Origin: Pachyseris speciosa
Taxonomy: Eukaryota > Cnidaria > Anthozoa > Scleractinia > Pachyseridae
Direction of reading: 5' to 3'
Length of the DNA stretch: 64,000 nt
Assembly (NCBI GenBank): GCA_016490735.1
Contig: JAEMWC010000247.1
Span: 688,501 to 752,500, forward strand
How positions within the stretch are numbered: position 1 is the stretch's first letter; each line of letters opens with the position of its first letter. Positions 51,240 to 62,752 of this stretch are shown one piece after another. The translations under genes and the position numbers were made by a program. The notes under the pieces were generated by a model that saw nothing but the letters and a program-made list of their open reading frames with translations, was not told where the DNA came from and ran no database searches.

Positions 51240-54200
51240 ACTTAACTGAAGCAATGTGAAGAAGATTGCAGTACCCATCCCACTTCCCAAAATACCGAGA
51301 AACTAGAAATGCTAAAAGGTGAATACAATTCTATCTACGAATACCTTTCTCAAGGCGCTATCATTCGCTCCAGAGCTACGTGGTATGAAAAGGCGAGAAG
51401 AGTAATAAATTTTTTTCAGTCTCGAATCTCATAAAAAGAACAAGAGTTCGGTTTGAAAAATATTCAGTAAAGATGGTTACTTAATCTCTGATCCAAAACG
51501 AGTGATGAAAGAGATAGAACGCTTTTAAGCCGATCTGTATAAGGAGGAGGAGCTAATCCCATCAGCGAATGTTTATGATTCCTTTTTAAAGAATCAGGAC
51601 ATACGCAAACTTTCAAACGATGATACCTCAATATGTGACGGAAGACTGACAAACGCGGAATGCTCTCGTGCTCCTAATCTTTTTTACTTTAATAAATCGC
51701 CAGGAAACGATGGACTCACAGTTGAGTTCTACAGAGCTTTTTGGGATGTGGTCGAAGACCTAGATGTCTGCTGCCTTAACAGTGCGTATGAATATGGGCA
51801 GCTGTCTAATTCTCAAAAACAATCAATTATAACTTTACTACAAAAGAAAGACAAAGATAAAAGAAATATTTGTAATTGGAGGCCAACATCATTGATTAAT
51901 GTGGATGTCAAAATTGGTTCCAAGGCAATTGCGAAAAGACTAGAGACTGTATTACCTCAAATTATGCATCATAATCAAAGCGCGGAAGTCAAGGGAAGGA
52001 CAGTGAGAAGAACTGAGGATATTTTGGAGTATACTGAGACCCACAAGATTAACGGAAAAATTATCGCTATTGACTATCAAAAGGCTTTTGATTAAGTAAG
52101 CAGGTATTTTATTTTTGAGGCCCTATCTGTCTTTAATTTTGGCCCGTCCTTTAAACAGGGGTATATACATTTTATAATAATATTTCGAGCTGTGTTTTAA
52201 ATAATGGTTTTTCTATGGGACCCTTTCAAGTGCAGAGAGGTGTTCGACAAGGGGACCACCCTATGCAGATTTGTTCATTATTTGTTGAGAAATATTACCA
52301 ATCAATCTCCGTAGTGACTAAAGCATTCGAAGAATTGATGTTAATAATGAGGAAATCAAAATGGGACTCTTTGCTGATGACTTGACAGCTTTTCTGCGGG
52401 ACGATCGCTCTCTAGTCAATTTTTTTAAAGCTTGTAAAAGAATTCGGTCAGCTTTCACGTCTCAAGATTAAATAATCCTTTTGGTCAATCACAAATCCTG
52501 CTGCAAGTAATCACTATGAATTGCATAATATCAAAGTCAGGAGAGCCTTGAAAATCTTAGGGGTATACTTCTCATATGACTATCGTGTTAAACAGGAGCT
52601 AAACTTTGATGAAATAATTGACTCGATCAAAACAAAGTTTAAAATATGGAAGTGGAAAGACCTAATTGCTATAGGCAGAACTCAGATTGTTAAGACATTT
52701 ATAGTTCCAATTTTTATGTATCGTGCTGGTATGATAAGCCTTAACAAAGAAATTATATCAGAAGCAAATAAATTAATTTTCGGTTTTATTTGGAAGGTTA
52801 AAGATAAAGTTAAATGTCTAACGCTTATCAATGATATTGAGGATGGCAGTCTTAAAGTTTCACACTTAGAATCTATGATTAAGACTCAGAGAATAATATG
52901 TTTTAAGAAATTAGCGAGTAATGAGCCAAGCAGCTGGAAGATCATTCTATCAAATTATTTGAAATCGGTTGGAGGTAAATTCATCTTATGCTGCAATTTT
53001 GATGCAAAGAAACTGCAATTTAAGCTTCCGACGTTCTACGAGGAATGTCTTAGCAGCTTTGCGCAATGTTCAGTTGCGAGTAAGATGACTAGTTATGATA
53101 TTTCGCAAGAAACACTATCCGAAGTTATTATGTGGAATAACAAGCATATTTGTGTTGATGGTAAGTCTGTTTATAATCGTAGACTAAATAAATAATGGAT
53201 TGGCAACCTGCGTAATTTTAGGAAATTAGATATCTCACCTCTGGACGCTTACCAATTAACTGCATTGTGCGATGCTTTGCAAACAAAGTATCGCCAGGCT
53301 TTACAGATAAATCAGTATGTCAATACAAAGCCCTTTGACTCAGAAAACCGTACAAAACTTTGTTTGAATGGACAAAATGTACCGCTGAGTAAAGTCGTTT
53401 CTAAAGCCGTGTACAAAGAACTTCGCTCTAGTGTTATTAAATAACCGACAGCTCAATCGAAATACGAAGCAGAGTATGCTAATGTGGTTTTAGATTGGAA
53501 GAAGATCTATAGCCTTCCTTTCTCTGTTGAAATAGATTCAAAGACTAGACAATTTCAGTACAAAATATTAAATACATATTTAGCAACGAATGTCTATCTG
53601 AAAAAGGTTGATATTAAACTATCATCTGACTGCTCTTTTTGTGGAGATGCGGACGAATCTCCAGAGCACTTGTTAACTTCCTGCCCCCATTACAGAAACG
53701 CGCCCATTGAAAATTGTCGCCCGTGAAAAGTGGGGTACCCATTAGGCTTTGCGGCCTCAAAAAAGGTTTCAAAGACCGCCGCCATCTTTCGGTGCCTTTA
53801 GAACTGTGAGCTAAGAATTTCTAATTTTTTTTCCTGACACCTTTTAGCAGACAATACAGATACAATAGGAGGATTAAGCATTGTTTTGAAGTGCCAAAAT
53901 GCAGGTTTCATCGGCAAAAGCTTCAGAGCGTGAACTACTTAATATGCGAAATGAAGCGAATTTTATCGTGACTGAAGCACGACAAACAATCGAAGAGTTG
54001 TCCGTCTCGTGGAACAAACCGCTACGTGCTTACTTGTTTAGTCTCCTCGAAAAACAGTTTTATTGTGGAACAAGTTTGATGTCATGCTTTTCGCCCTGGG
54101 GTTAGGATCTTTCAAAATCGATCAATCGATGACAAAGCGCGTGGTTTAATTTATCGCAGCAAAAGCTTCGAGAGTAGATTTAATTTCGGCATATTGATTC

Positions 54201-54931
54201 AGCGTTTTGTATTGCCAACCAACAAAATGTCGCTTCCCTTTCAAGCGATTGCAAATTTTAAGTTGTTATGAATCCTTAAGCTAAATTAAGACATATCAAT
54301 TCTGAATTCTAAAAGATTTGCTCATATTCAGAGTGTTGAAAAATGTTGAAAGCGAAATCTGCAAGGAGTTTCTTAGCGAGCGGAATGAGTTCTTTATAAG
54401 CCGCGAAGCGGCTGAGCAAGAAACGCAGTCAGGAGACGTCGACTTTCCTCGCTTGTCGGCAGATTAAGAGCGGAAATTAAATGTTACAACCGAGCGACTT
54501 TGTAACAATAAAGAGTAATTAAGGTAAGCTTTCTATTGTTTTTGTTTCTTACCACCTCGTCTCACTCGTCTGGGCAAGAACAATGCAACATGCACGGTAG
54601 ATTTCTCGATTAACTGTATGATTGACATTTCTGCATTAAGTTACGCATGCTCTCTGTTAACTTCTTCAGTCATTTGCATTTTCACGATCGACAATTATCA
54701 ATGGGCGCGTTTCTGTAATGCTATGATCTCTTGTTCTGGAAGGATCTCTCGGACTGGCTTAACGATCTTGATGTTAAAGTAGATGTATTTACTAAGGCGA
54801 ACATAGTTTTCGGTAGCTGGGATCGCAAAGATGATTTCTTATTTTTTAATCACGTCCTGCTTATTGCTAAGCAATATGTCTATTATTGTACAAGCAAAGT
54901 AGTAAAGGAGTTGGGAGTACTAGATCATTGA
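51240..54931 (+). mobile_element. Non-LTR retrotransposon (L1/Tx1-like), RT to C-terminus, decayed
   Basis: Fragments in order: linker region, fingers (FYFNKSPGNDGLTVEFY-like at 51690, NWRPTSLINVDVKIGSKAIA), first palm motif IAIDYQKAFD (52060-52090), FADDLTAFL at about 52370, connection (VRRALKILGVYFSYDYRVKQ from 52530, intact 224-codon frame), and zinc-binding tail DCSFCGDADESPEHLLTSCP (53625). The C-terminus resumes at 54731 (FWKDLSDWLNDLDVKVDVFT) beyond the TIR element at 53690-54718. Inactive through frameshifts. Confidence 0.85.
53690..54718. mobile_element. Non-autonomous TIR element inside the LINE
   Basis: 30-bp inverted ends: TTACAGAAACGCGCCCATTG at the left and its complement at the right (54689-54718), with TTGTCG further in. 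The LINE C-terminal coding sequence continues on both sides. The target duplication is TA or TTA if the outer bases are host; the repeats do not decide. No transposase was recognised inside. Confidence 0.8.
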
Positions 54932-54979
54932 AAATGATCTATTACCAAACCCAGCTCTTATTCTACTTTTTCCATGTGA

Positions 54980-55645
54980 TGAATTATTATAATGATGACT
55001 ATATGTGGGATTATTTATCGATCCAAGCGAAGCAGAGATTTAGCTTCTCGGCAGCGCAAGGAAAAATAGCATTGAAAATGCTATTTTGTATGAGCAGGGG
55101 AGGAGGAGCGTTAAAAATCTCATGGGCACCTTGGTGGGAGAGAAGTGAAACGACGAGGGGCGCCCATCCATGTGATGAATTATTCACAATGATGACTATA
55201 TGTTGGATTATATGATATGGAATATTTGATTGAAGAATTATATGACTAAAAATAAAAATTAAGATTTAGCTCCTCGGCAGCGCAAGGAAAAATAGCATTT
55301 TTAATGCTATTTTGTATGAGCAGGGGATGGAGGAGCGTTAAAAATCTTGGAGAACTTGGCGGGAGGAGTCACTGCAAAGCAGTGACGATGACTCTCCACC
55401 TGGTTATGAAATAATAAAAGGATGGCTATGTGTTGCATTCTATACGATGATTTCTATATGTTGGATTATTAAAATGATGACTATGTGTTGGGTTATATGA
55501 CTGAAAATTGAGATTTAGCTTCTCGGCAGCGCAGCGAAAAATAGCATTGAAAATGCAATTTTTTCTGCGAGCAGGGGATGGAGAAGCGTTAAAGATCTCG
55601 GAGAGCTAGGGTGGGAGGAGTCACTGCAAAGCAGTGACGATGAGC
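54980..55645. repeat. Three foldback repeats with interspersed iterons, next to copy 3 polymerase end
   Basis: Each of three ~85-nt units (55035-55118, 55262-55348, 55511-55597) folds on itself: AGATTTAGCTCCTC pairs with GAGGAGCGTTAAAAATCT and AAAATAGCATT with AATGCTATTTT inside. Between them an ATGATGACTATATGTTGGAT motif recurs (54989, 55188, 55448, 55471). A TCACTGCAAAGCAGTGA hairpin follows units 2 and 3. The position suits the terminal zone of Polinton copy 3. Confidence 0.8.
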
Positions 55646-55754
55646 TCTCCTTATGTCATGAATTCTATACAATGGTTTACATTATAAAGGATCCTTGAAA
55701 AGAAATGAATATTTTCTTCAAATTAATGAATACCAATATATTTGAAAAGGTAAA

Positions 55755-58700
55755 GAATTAATGTTTGATATTATAATGTCCGTATGCATAACTTTTGATT
55801 CCATCTTCTGATATATATCTTTTGTCATCGAAACAACTGAGTGATACTTTGTTGATTTCATAACTTCCGAGTTCATGGTTTTTACTTCTTATTGTTTTCG
55901 TTTTGTGATCCATTTGTTTGTTTTCGAATAGTACTTCTTTCTAGTCTTTATGTTTGATGTCATTTTTTATTATATTCTTTTTTATTCCCTTTGCTGTTTT
56001 ACCGTCTTTTTGGTTGTCTTTAATATATGAGTACATTTTTTATCTCAATCCAATGAATTCGGTTATAGGTATACCTGCGGCTTCATCTTTGAATTTACCG
56101 ATAACCTTTTTATTTGTGTTGTTGAAATACTGTGAATCCATTGGGTAGTCACTATTGTCGAATTTCTCTTTGTCTACCCAAAAGTCTGAGTAGACATCTT
56201 CAGCTTCAATTTCATAGGTTAAGCTGTGTCTGTGAACAGTAATTTAGCATTTTTTCCGTATTTATTTTTTATGTAGTTATAATGAAAATCATAAATTAAC
56301 GTTTTGTTCAAATCCAAAATGCACATACTCACATATGCAGGCTTGTTTAGAGTAAGTGTTTCTTTGATTTTATGTACTGCAACCAAATTCTCATTGAATA
56401 TCTTACTGCTGACATATGTTGGTTTGGCAGCTATTTTTAATAGTTTCTTTTTGTCAGTTACTAGTCTCACATCTACTCGCTTTCTTATATTTTCCATCGT
56501 CTTACGAATACACTATTATTCATTAGTTTGAAGAAGTCTTTTTCGAATGTATTTTTTGCATAAGTTTTTATTAGTATTGAAGTCAATGTATTGCTTCAAC
56601 CAAGGTGACTGATTGAACTCAAGTGCTCGATGGACTTTAGTTAATTTTAAACCAAGATCGGTGTACAATTGCAGGTTGCGATAATGGAGCACATAATTCT
56701 TTTTGCTTTCCAAGGTTGGAATAAGTTTGTGAACAAGGCCTGTTGTTAATTTGTATTTTTTTGCTATTTTTTTTTTTTTTTTGCAATAATCAGATAGCAT
56801 TCCGTCAGTTACTTTTATTTTTTTCTGGTCCGAGGGGATAGTCATTGTGAAGATCATGCAGTTTTTCAGGATAATCCAGATCAACTTCCAGTATCAAACC
56901 CTTTTTACAGTCTTCTTTGTATTTACCCAAGTTTATTTTATCAATTTGTTTTTCAGTCATCCATCTGAATCCCCCTGTTGGTAAATACTGACTCATAGCC
57001 CAACCGTATAGATTGTTGGCATCAAGATATATGATATATTTTGAGGGCGTCTTCTCATCATATGTTTTCATGTATTTGTCATTTGCATTACCATATCGGT
57101 TTGCTATATACGATATTCCACCACGCATACCTTTTTCAATGAATTGAAACATATCTATATCAACCATAAGTTCTAGTTTTATATCAGTAATTTTTAGCAT
57201 AGCATCCCAAAATAGACCAGGACTAGTGAAGTAATGACATGGATCAAGTTTGTAGTATTGTAGGCATGTTTTTCTCAAGTTTTTAAACACATCAGCTAAT
57301 AGGAGGATGTCAGATTTAAGATACAAGTCATGGTACTCACCCATATTTTTAAGAGAGAATGTATCCCAAACATTTTGAGCATGTTTATGATCTTCATGTG
57401 TGATATGTTCATTGTTCATAATACTAAAAAAGTCTTCTTTTGTTGGTAGCTTTTCATTGAATCGATCAAAGCTATCCATATAGTCATAGGGGTAGACTCC
57501 CTTTCGTGACAAAAAATCAAGCTTTTCACCTTTGAATTTTTGAGATGTGTATTTGAATGATTCTTTTGGTAGAATACTGTCGAGTCTTTCTAAACTGGAA
57601 CTCATGAATTGGAAACTGTCAATGAATGTCAGATGATTACCAAGCATGAAAGCCATATATTTTTCCATGTTATTTGGTATTGCGTTGATGTTCATTTGAC
57701 ACGATTCACCTTTTTTATTTGTATATGCATGCTTCTTGACTATTTCACCAATCTCCTGCATAATAAAATGACTGTCATATCCACGTAAATTGTGAAATAT
57801 AACAGGAATTTTATCAGTTATCTGCAATTTTAGATTACAATCTTTATGAGCTGATCCTCTGTACTTTCCAGTGATATGACAATGATCTCTGACTGTAACA
57901 TCAGTTTCACCGTTTTTTTATCACATATATGACATTTATCAGCTTTTTGAATTTTTCTTCATCATCTTTAGTCATTTTCAATGGTTTATTGAATTCTTTC
58001 TTCATGACATTTTTGCAATATTTAACTTCCTCCAACATAGCTTCCATAAATTTGTAAACAGCTTTCTCACCTCTATATATTTGTAATGGTTTGGTATATT
58101 TGTCGTCATAACAACAGACTACTTTATATCCATAACTACAGTCTGTGTGTTTCTGATAAGCTTCAGTGTATGATTTGTTATTGTTTGGTCGACATTCATG
58201 TATTTTTTCAGTTATTGATTCAAAATCAGCATAGATTACAAATGGAACAGCTAACTGTTTATGATAATTGTTGAATTTCAATATGTTGTCATCTTTGGTT
58301 GGCATTTTTATAGCTTGAGCACCATTTACTTGAATACAGTTTTCTTTGTGATTGGTTAATACTGTTTCAGAGCTGAAGCATTGCAGACAATACATACAGA
58401 AGTGTTTTCTCTCTTTATGCTTTGTTTGATTGTACATGAACTTGTTGAAATCTTTAATCAATACATAATGTTTGTTTTCATTTTCTGTTATCAATAATAA
58501 GTTCATATGATCTTCATGCTTTTCTTTTGATAAATAGATAGGATATGGTTGTTTTTCTTCATAACCGAAAACATTGATGTTGATATTATTTTGCTTCTCG
58601 ATTTTGTTGTACTGTTTGGTAGTGACTGGAAATTCAATTCCTGAATAATTCAAATCCTCTATGTATTGTTTGTCAACTTTCTTGATTCTCTGTGGGTATT

Positions 58701-59440
58701 TAGCTTGAGGGTTCAAATGTCTGATATGACACCATCTGAAGCACTCATTGTCTTCATTTTTCATGTTGATCAACCCCTTTGCACTGTTTCTAAGTTCTTG
58801 CGGTAGTATGGTATATGAAGAGCCTCTCATAGGTTGATATTTCACTATATTGAGATAATTATTTTCAACAGATTGAATAGTCCAACCAGATCCTTCTGAA
58901 ATACAGACATCTATCTTATTTAATATGTCTTGTTTTGGCAGCTGCAGTGCTTCATCAATCTCTAGATTATATATTATTGTTTGAGTTTGACTGTTAAAAT
59001 AAGCTGTTTTATACACTATTTCTCCATCAGATATTTTTGTGAATGTTACCTTAAGTAATTCAACAAATTTTAGTCCTTTCATAGATGTTAGTACACTTAT
59101 AATGTGGTGCGCAACAGCCTTTCTTGGGTTTTGTAGCTGCACTAGTGGGTCTTTGTTGTTTTTGATGTTGATTTCATAAGACTTGGTGTAGTTCAGAGCT
59201 TTATTTGTTTGTTCTATCTTGGTCCTAGGCATGGGTACTGTTTTTTCAGTCCTAGGCATTGGGACTGGTTTATATCCATCTCTAAATTCCGGGGGTGGAA
59301 GAGTAATGCTGTTTTCATAATGATTCACCATTTGTTTGACACTTTTTCGAGGTGTAGGAATAGGTCTCCTTGATTTAGTATCATCTACTATGATGATCTC
59401 TGGTTTCTTCGTCTCCTGCTTCAATAGCATTTTAAGAGCC
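55755..59440 (-). pseudogene. Polinton type-B DNA polymerase (copy 3), nearly full length, broken
   Basis: The N-terminal Pro/Arg part (RRPIPTPRKSVKQMV) is at 59390; coding similarity begins near 59440, so the first residues are lost and the ATG at 59508 is not native. In order: SEGSGWTIQSVENNYLNIV, a Cys/His finger (FCMYCLQCFSSETVLTNHKE), exonuclease I (VIYADFESIT), a frameshift near 57910, exonuclease II (NLRGYDSHF), exonuclease III (YHDLYLKSDILLLADVF), polymerase A (YLDANNLYGWAM), frameshifts near 56850 and 56510, and polymerase C (LLFTDT), right after which the frame shifts again (56219). The C-terminus ends near 55755. It would replicate the element by protein priming. Confidence 0.92.
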
Positions 59441-61628
59441 ACTCTCGGTAAACATCGCGTGAGGGGCGGCACAAGGTTGAAAAAATAGACCTCTTGATAT
59501 TTCGTCAATAGATAACCTATGGTTTACTAAGAATCGTGATATAAGTTTTAGGTTCTAGGGTTTTTACATTTTTGAGAAAATTTCGAAAAACCGTCGACAA
59601 CCCGTGAAGCCGAAAAATCACAGAAATGGAGGTCAAATTTCCTGATCGGAGAATCGAACTCGCGTGAAGGCGCATAACAAATTATGGTTTCCTTAGGCTA
59701 TAATTTCATTTAGGAGGTACTGCTTAGCTGCTTTGATGATACTTTAGGCTGATAATTATAATTCCCAATTCCTGGAGAGCAAGCGAAGAGAAGCGAAATT
59801 TCCAAACTTTGAAAATCAAAAATACTATACTGTTTTCAAACATCTCAAAGCATGCTCGGTATTACTTAGAATTCTTTCAAAATTCAATTCTAGCAAGTAA
59901 AAGAGAAGTATTTGAACGTGGTATAATTGTTTGCTTTGGAAAAATTACTTCTGCAGCGAGCGACCCCATGGAAGTTGACCTAATTTGACCTTCATAAGTG
60001 ATTTTGATTAACCGGGAATGTAAACAACTCGACTCGCTTTCGCTCGCTTCCTAGTCAAACCATTGAAAAGCCCTGCCATTTCCCATTAACACTACGCAGT
60101 AAACCCACCTAAGGTGATATCTCGGTGACAGCTTACCTTCAAAATGGGTGTTTGAGGGCAAATAATTTCGATGTTCCTCGCTAACATTTCCTAACTTTCT
60201 TGCTCCTGCCCTCAGGAACTGGCGTTTATATACGGCAGCGGCATTTTTTCCCCGCCTTGTGCAATATATTCCCAGTAAATGAATCTATGTCTTGCATATC
60301 AAGAGTCCTTGGATATCTATAGAGGTTTGTATTAAACATTTGTGATGCAAAGAGGCAACAACTGAAGGAACTAATATTTAATTGAATACTCAAAGATGTG
60401 ATCGATGTCACGCAATCTTTACATGTAAGTGATCACGTGCTGCAAATACATCCGCGTTAATATTTTACGCCTTGCTTTTGATCATGTCTTTGTTTTCTTC
60501 CCTACTAACATACAAATTTAGCATATTGGTTTTGAATTTTTTTATTTTTTTATTTTTTATTTTCTTTCTTTTTTTTTTTTTTTTTTTTTTGATGCAATAC
60601 TTTGAATCGTTGTTTACAGGCGAACACATTTAGGGCCTGTTTACATGGAGGGAGGGTGCCTCGGCTAACCCAGTTTCCCGGCTAGGAGGGTTAAAACATA
60701 GCCCGCCTTTACATGCAACTCACCTAATTTTCTGTAAGCCGGGTACACGGCAAAGAGTCAGAGTGTCAATTGAAGAGAACTAGCCTGAAATTTGGGGCCG
60801 TATTCCTATTCCGTGCGTGGCAGGCGCTGGTAAAGGAAAAGGAAAGGGGGAAAGCGCGCGCACTCGGTGCGCGCTCTCCCCTCACTTCGCTTCGCTTCCC
60901 GCTTTCCCCCTTCCCATTCCTTTTGTAGCACCTCCTACGCAGGCTATTCCTGAAGTGGCATACCACATTTGCGCCTATTACGCAAGCTAAAAGGAATTCC
61001 CACGTGACTGCTCAAAGTGGGAAAACTTATTTTTTAACTTAAACGCCTCCTTCTCTGCTAACCAGGACCTATGGTACTCAGAACTTAACCACATTTTCAA
61101 AGGACAGCGAAAAGAAGTTTATTAAGTTACGATTTGTAGTTAGCGGCAAGCGTAACGTGTCGTAAAAATAACTAGCAGTGTGAATGGTGAACCACCAAAA
61201 AGTTATAGCTGGCGATTCAGAGGACAGTGACAGTGAGGAGTAGGAAGATGAGAATGCGAAAGACAACGGCTTCTCACGCGCAGCCCTGAGGCAGAATATG
61301 GTTGAAGCTAAACGCAGTAGATCTGGGAGAAGAGTGACCAGATATCTTTTATAAATCCATATAAACCCTTAAACCTCTTGAATTTAAACTCCAAGCAATT
61401 TGAATGTACTTCCTTTCGAACATACTCCTTTAAATTGGATTGATTAGAAATTTACACCAGTTTTTAGTCTTGGATTGAAACTATTTAAACTTAAAGTTTG
61501 CACGATCCAGCCAAGAAAGTACCGTCATCTTAAACTATGTTCTTATTGTCCAAGTTGAAAAAAAGCAAAAACAAAAACCACCAAACAAACCATTGCTTAT
61601 AAGAAAAGGTTTGGGGAGCTGGAAGATA
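59441..61628. other. Long stretch without recognised gene
   Basis: Contains a poly-T/AT tract (60537-60591) and a GC-rich hairpin (AGCGCGCGCACTCGGTGCGC near 60853). Nothing coding was recognised. Confidence 0.5.
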
Positions 61629-61971
61629 CAGTCGAACCTGTATTAAGCGGCCCTGTATTAAGCGGTCACCCTCTATTAAGCGGTCAGTTGTCAAAGTCCC
61701 GAAAATTACTTCCCTTAATTACTGTAATTTTGAACTCTATTAAGCGGTCGCAGTCACCCTTTGCTAAGTCCCGACGAGCTGTTTCTATTGTCTTGACCTG
61801 TATTAAATGGCCACTTTGTAAAAGGAAACCACTCAAATACTACAGTAGTTCATACAAGTACAAATAGCACACCAGGTAATTGATTTCCTTGTTTATTTTC
61901 ACAAATCATTAAATCGCCGAATATATTACTCGAACATTACTGTTTCTGCCTTGAGGTCAAAAGTCTTGTCA

Positions 61972-62454
61972 TCATTGCGGATCGAATTCTTCTTTCATTA
62001 ATTTCTGTTTAATCCCGTTGCACGAGAAGTCATCTCCTTGAAAATGATATTCACATGGCACTTCTAGACCATAGCCACCTCCTCTGTTTACGCGCTTCCC
62101 TTTAATGAAGGCCTTTCCTGAATTCGATGGTCTCTTTAAAAACTTAGTCAACCATGTTGCCATTAGTTTAGGAACACGTCCGATTACATCAAATTGGTCT
62201 GTCAAGTTGTTCGGGTGTAATGTTTGCTTGGCAGCCATCTTCAGTAGTTTTTGAACTTGGTCTGGCATATCCGTTTTCTCTTTTGCCGCTTGAACCACCG
62301 CAACAGCATTTGAATCGTTCATGTTGTTTGGTTCTCGCTTCAGCAAATACTCATCCTCCGCGTTTGGTTCCCAATCATCCATGTATGCATGATATCCCCT
62401 GATGAAAGACTTCACCTTCAGCAACATTTTCTCCTCAGATGTTGACAAATCCAC
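61972..62454 (-). CDS. HIRAN-domain-like protein
   Basis: 160 residues, intact. FIRGYHAYMDDWEPNAEDEY then LLKREPNNMNDSNAVAVV resembles the HIRAN core (a Gly-aromatic strand, REPxNxxDxNAVAV), followed by VIGRVPKLMATWLTKFLKRP and GYGLEVPCEYHFQG. HIRAN domains of HLTF/Rad5 bind 3' single-stranded DNA ends. It lies between the transposon end at 61629 and the transposase and is divergent from the latter (299 bp apart), so it appears to be carried by the transposon. Part of a larger spliced protein is possible. Confidence 0.6.
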   Translation of the reverse strand: MDLSTSEEKMLLKVKSFIRGYHAYMDDWEPNAEDEYLLKREPNNMNDSNAVAVVQAAKEKTDMPDQVQKLLKMAAKQTLHPNNLTDQFDVIGRVPKLMATWLTKFLKRPSNSGKAFIKGKRVNRGGGYGLEVPCEYHFQGDDFSCNGIKQKLMKEEFDPQ

Positions 62455-62752
62455 AGATTGATAAAACAGACTCTTTGAAGCTAATTCTTATAAGGCACTG
62501 AGCTAAATCATTGGAGATAAAAAAGTGAACCCGGTGCGAAAAAAGCACCATGAGGCCGCCACAATCTTAAGTTTCGCTTAACACCTTAAGAAAATAAATT
62601 GCAGTATGAAAAGCCACTCCAATTAGAATGAAGCGGTATAATCTCTGATGTGTGACTGAAAGTCGAGGACCTTAAGTTAACGCATTTCTTCTTGTATCGA
62701 TGGGAAACTATGATCCCTATGGTCATAGTCTAATTTCTATCTTCTTTATGCT

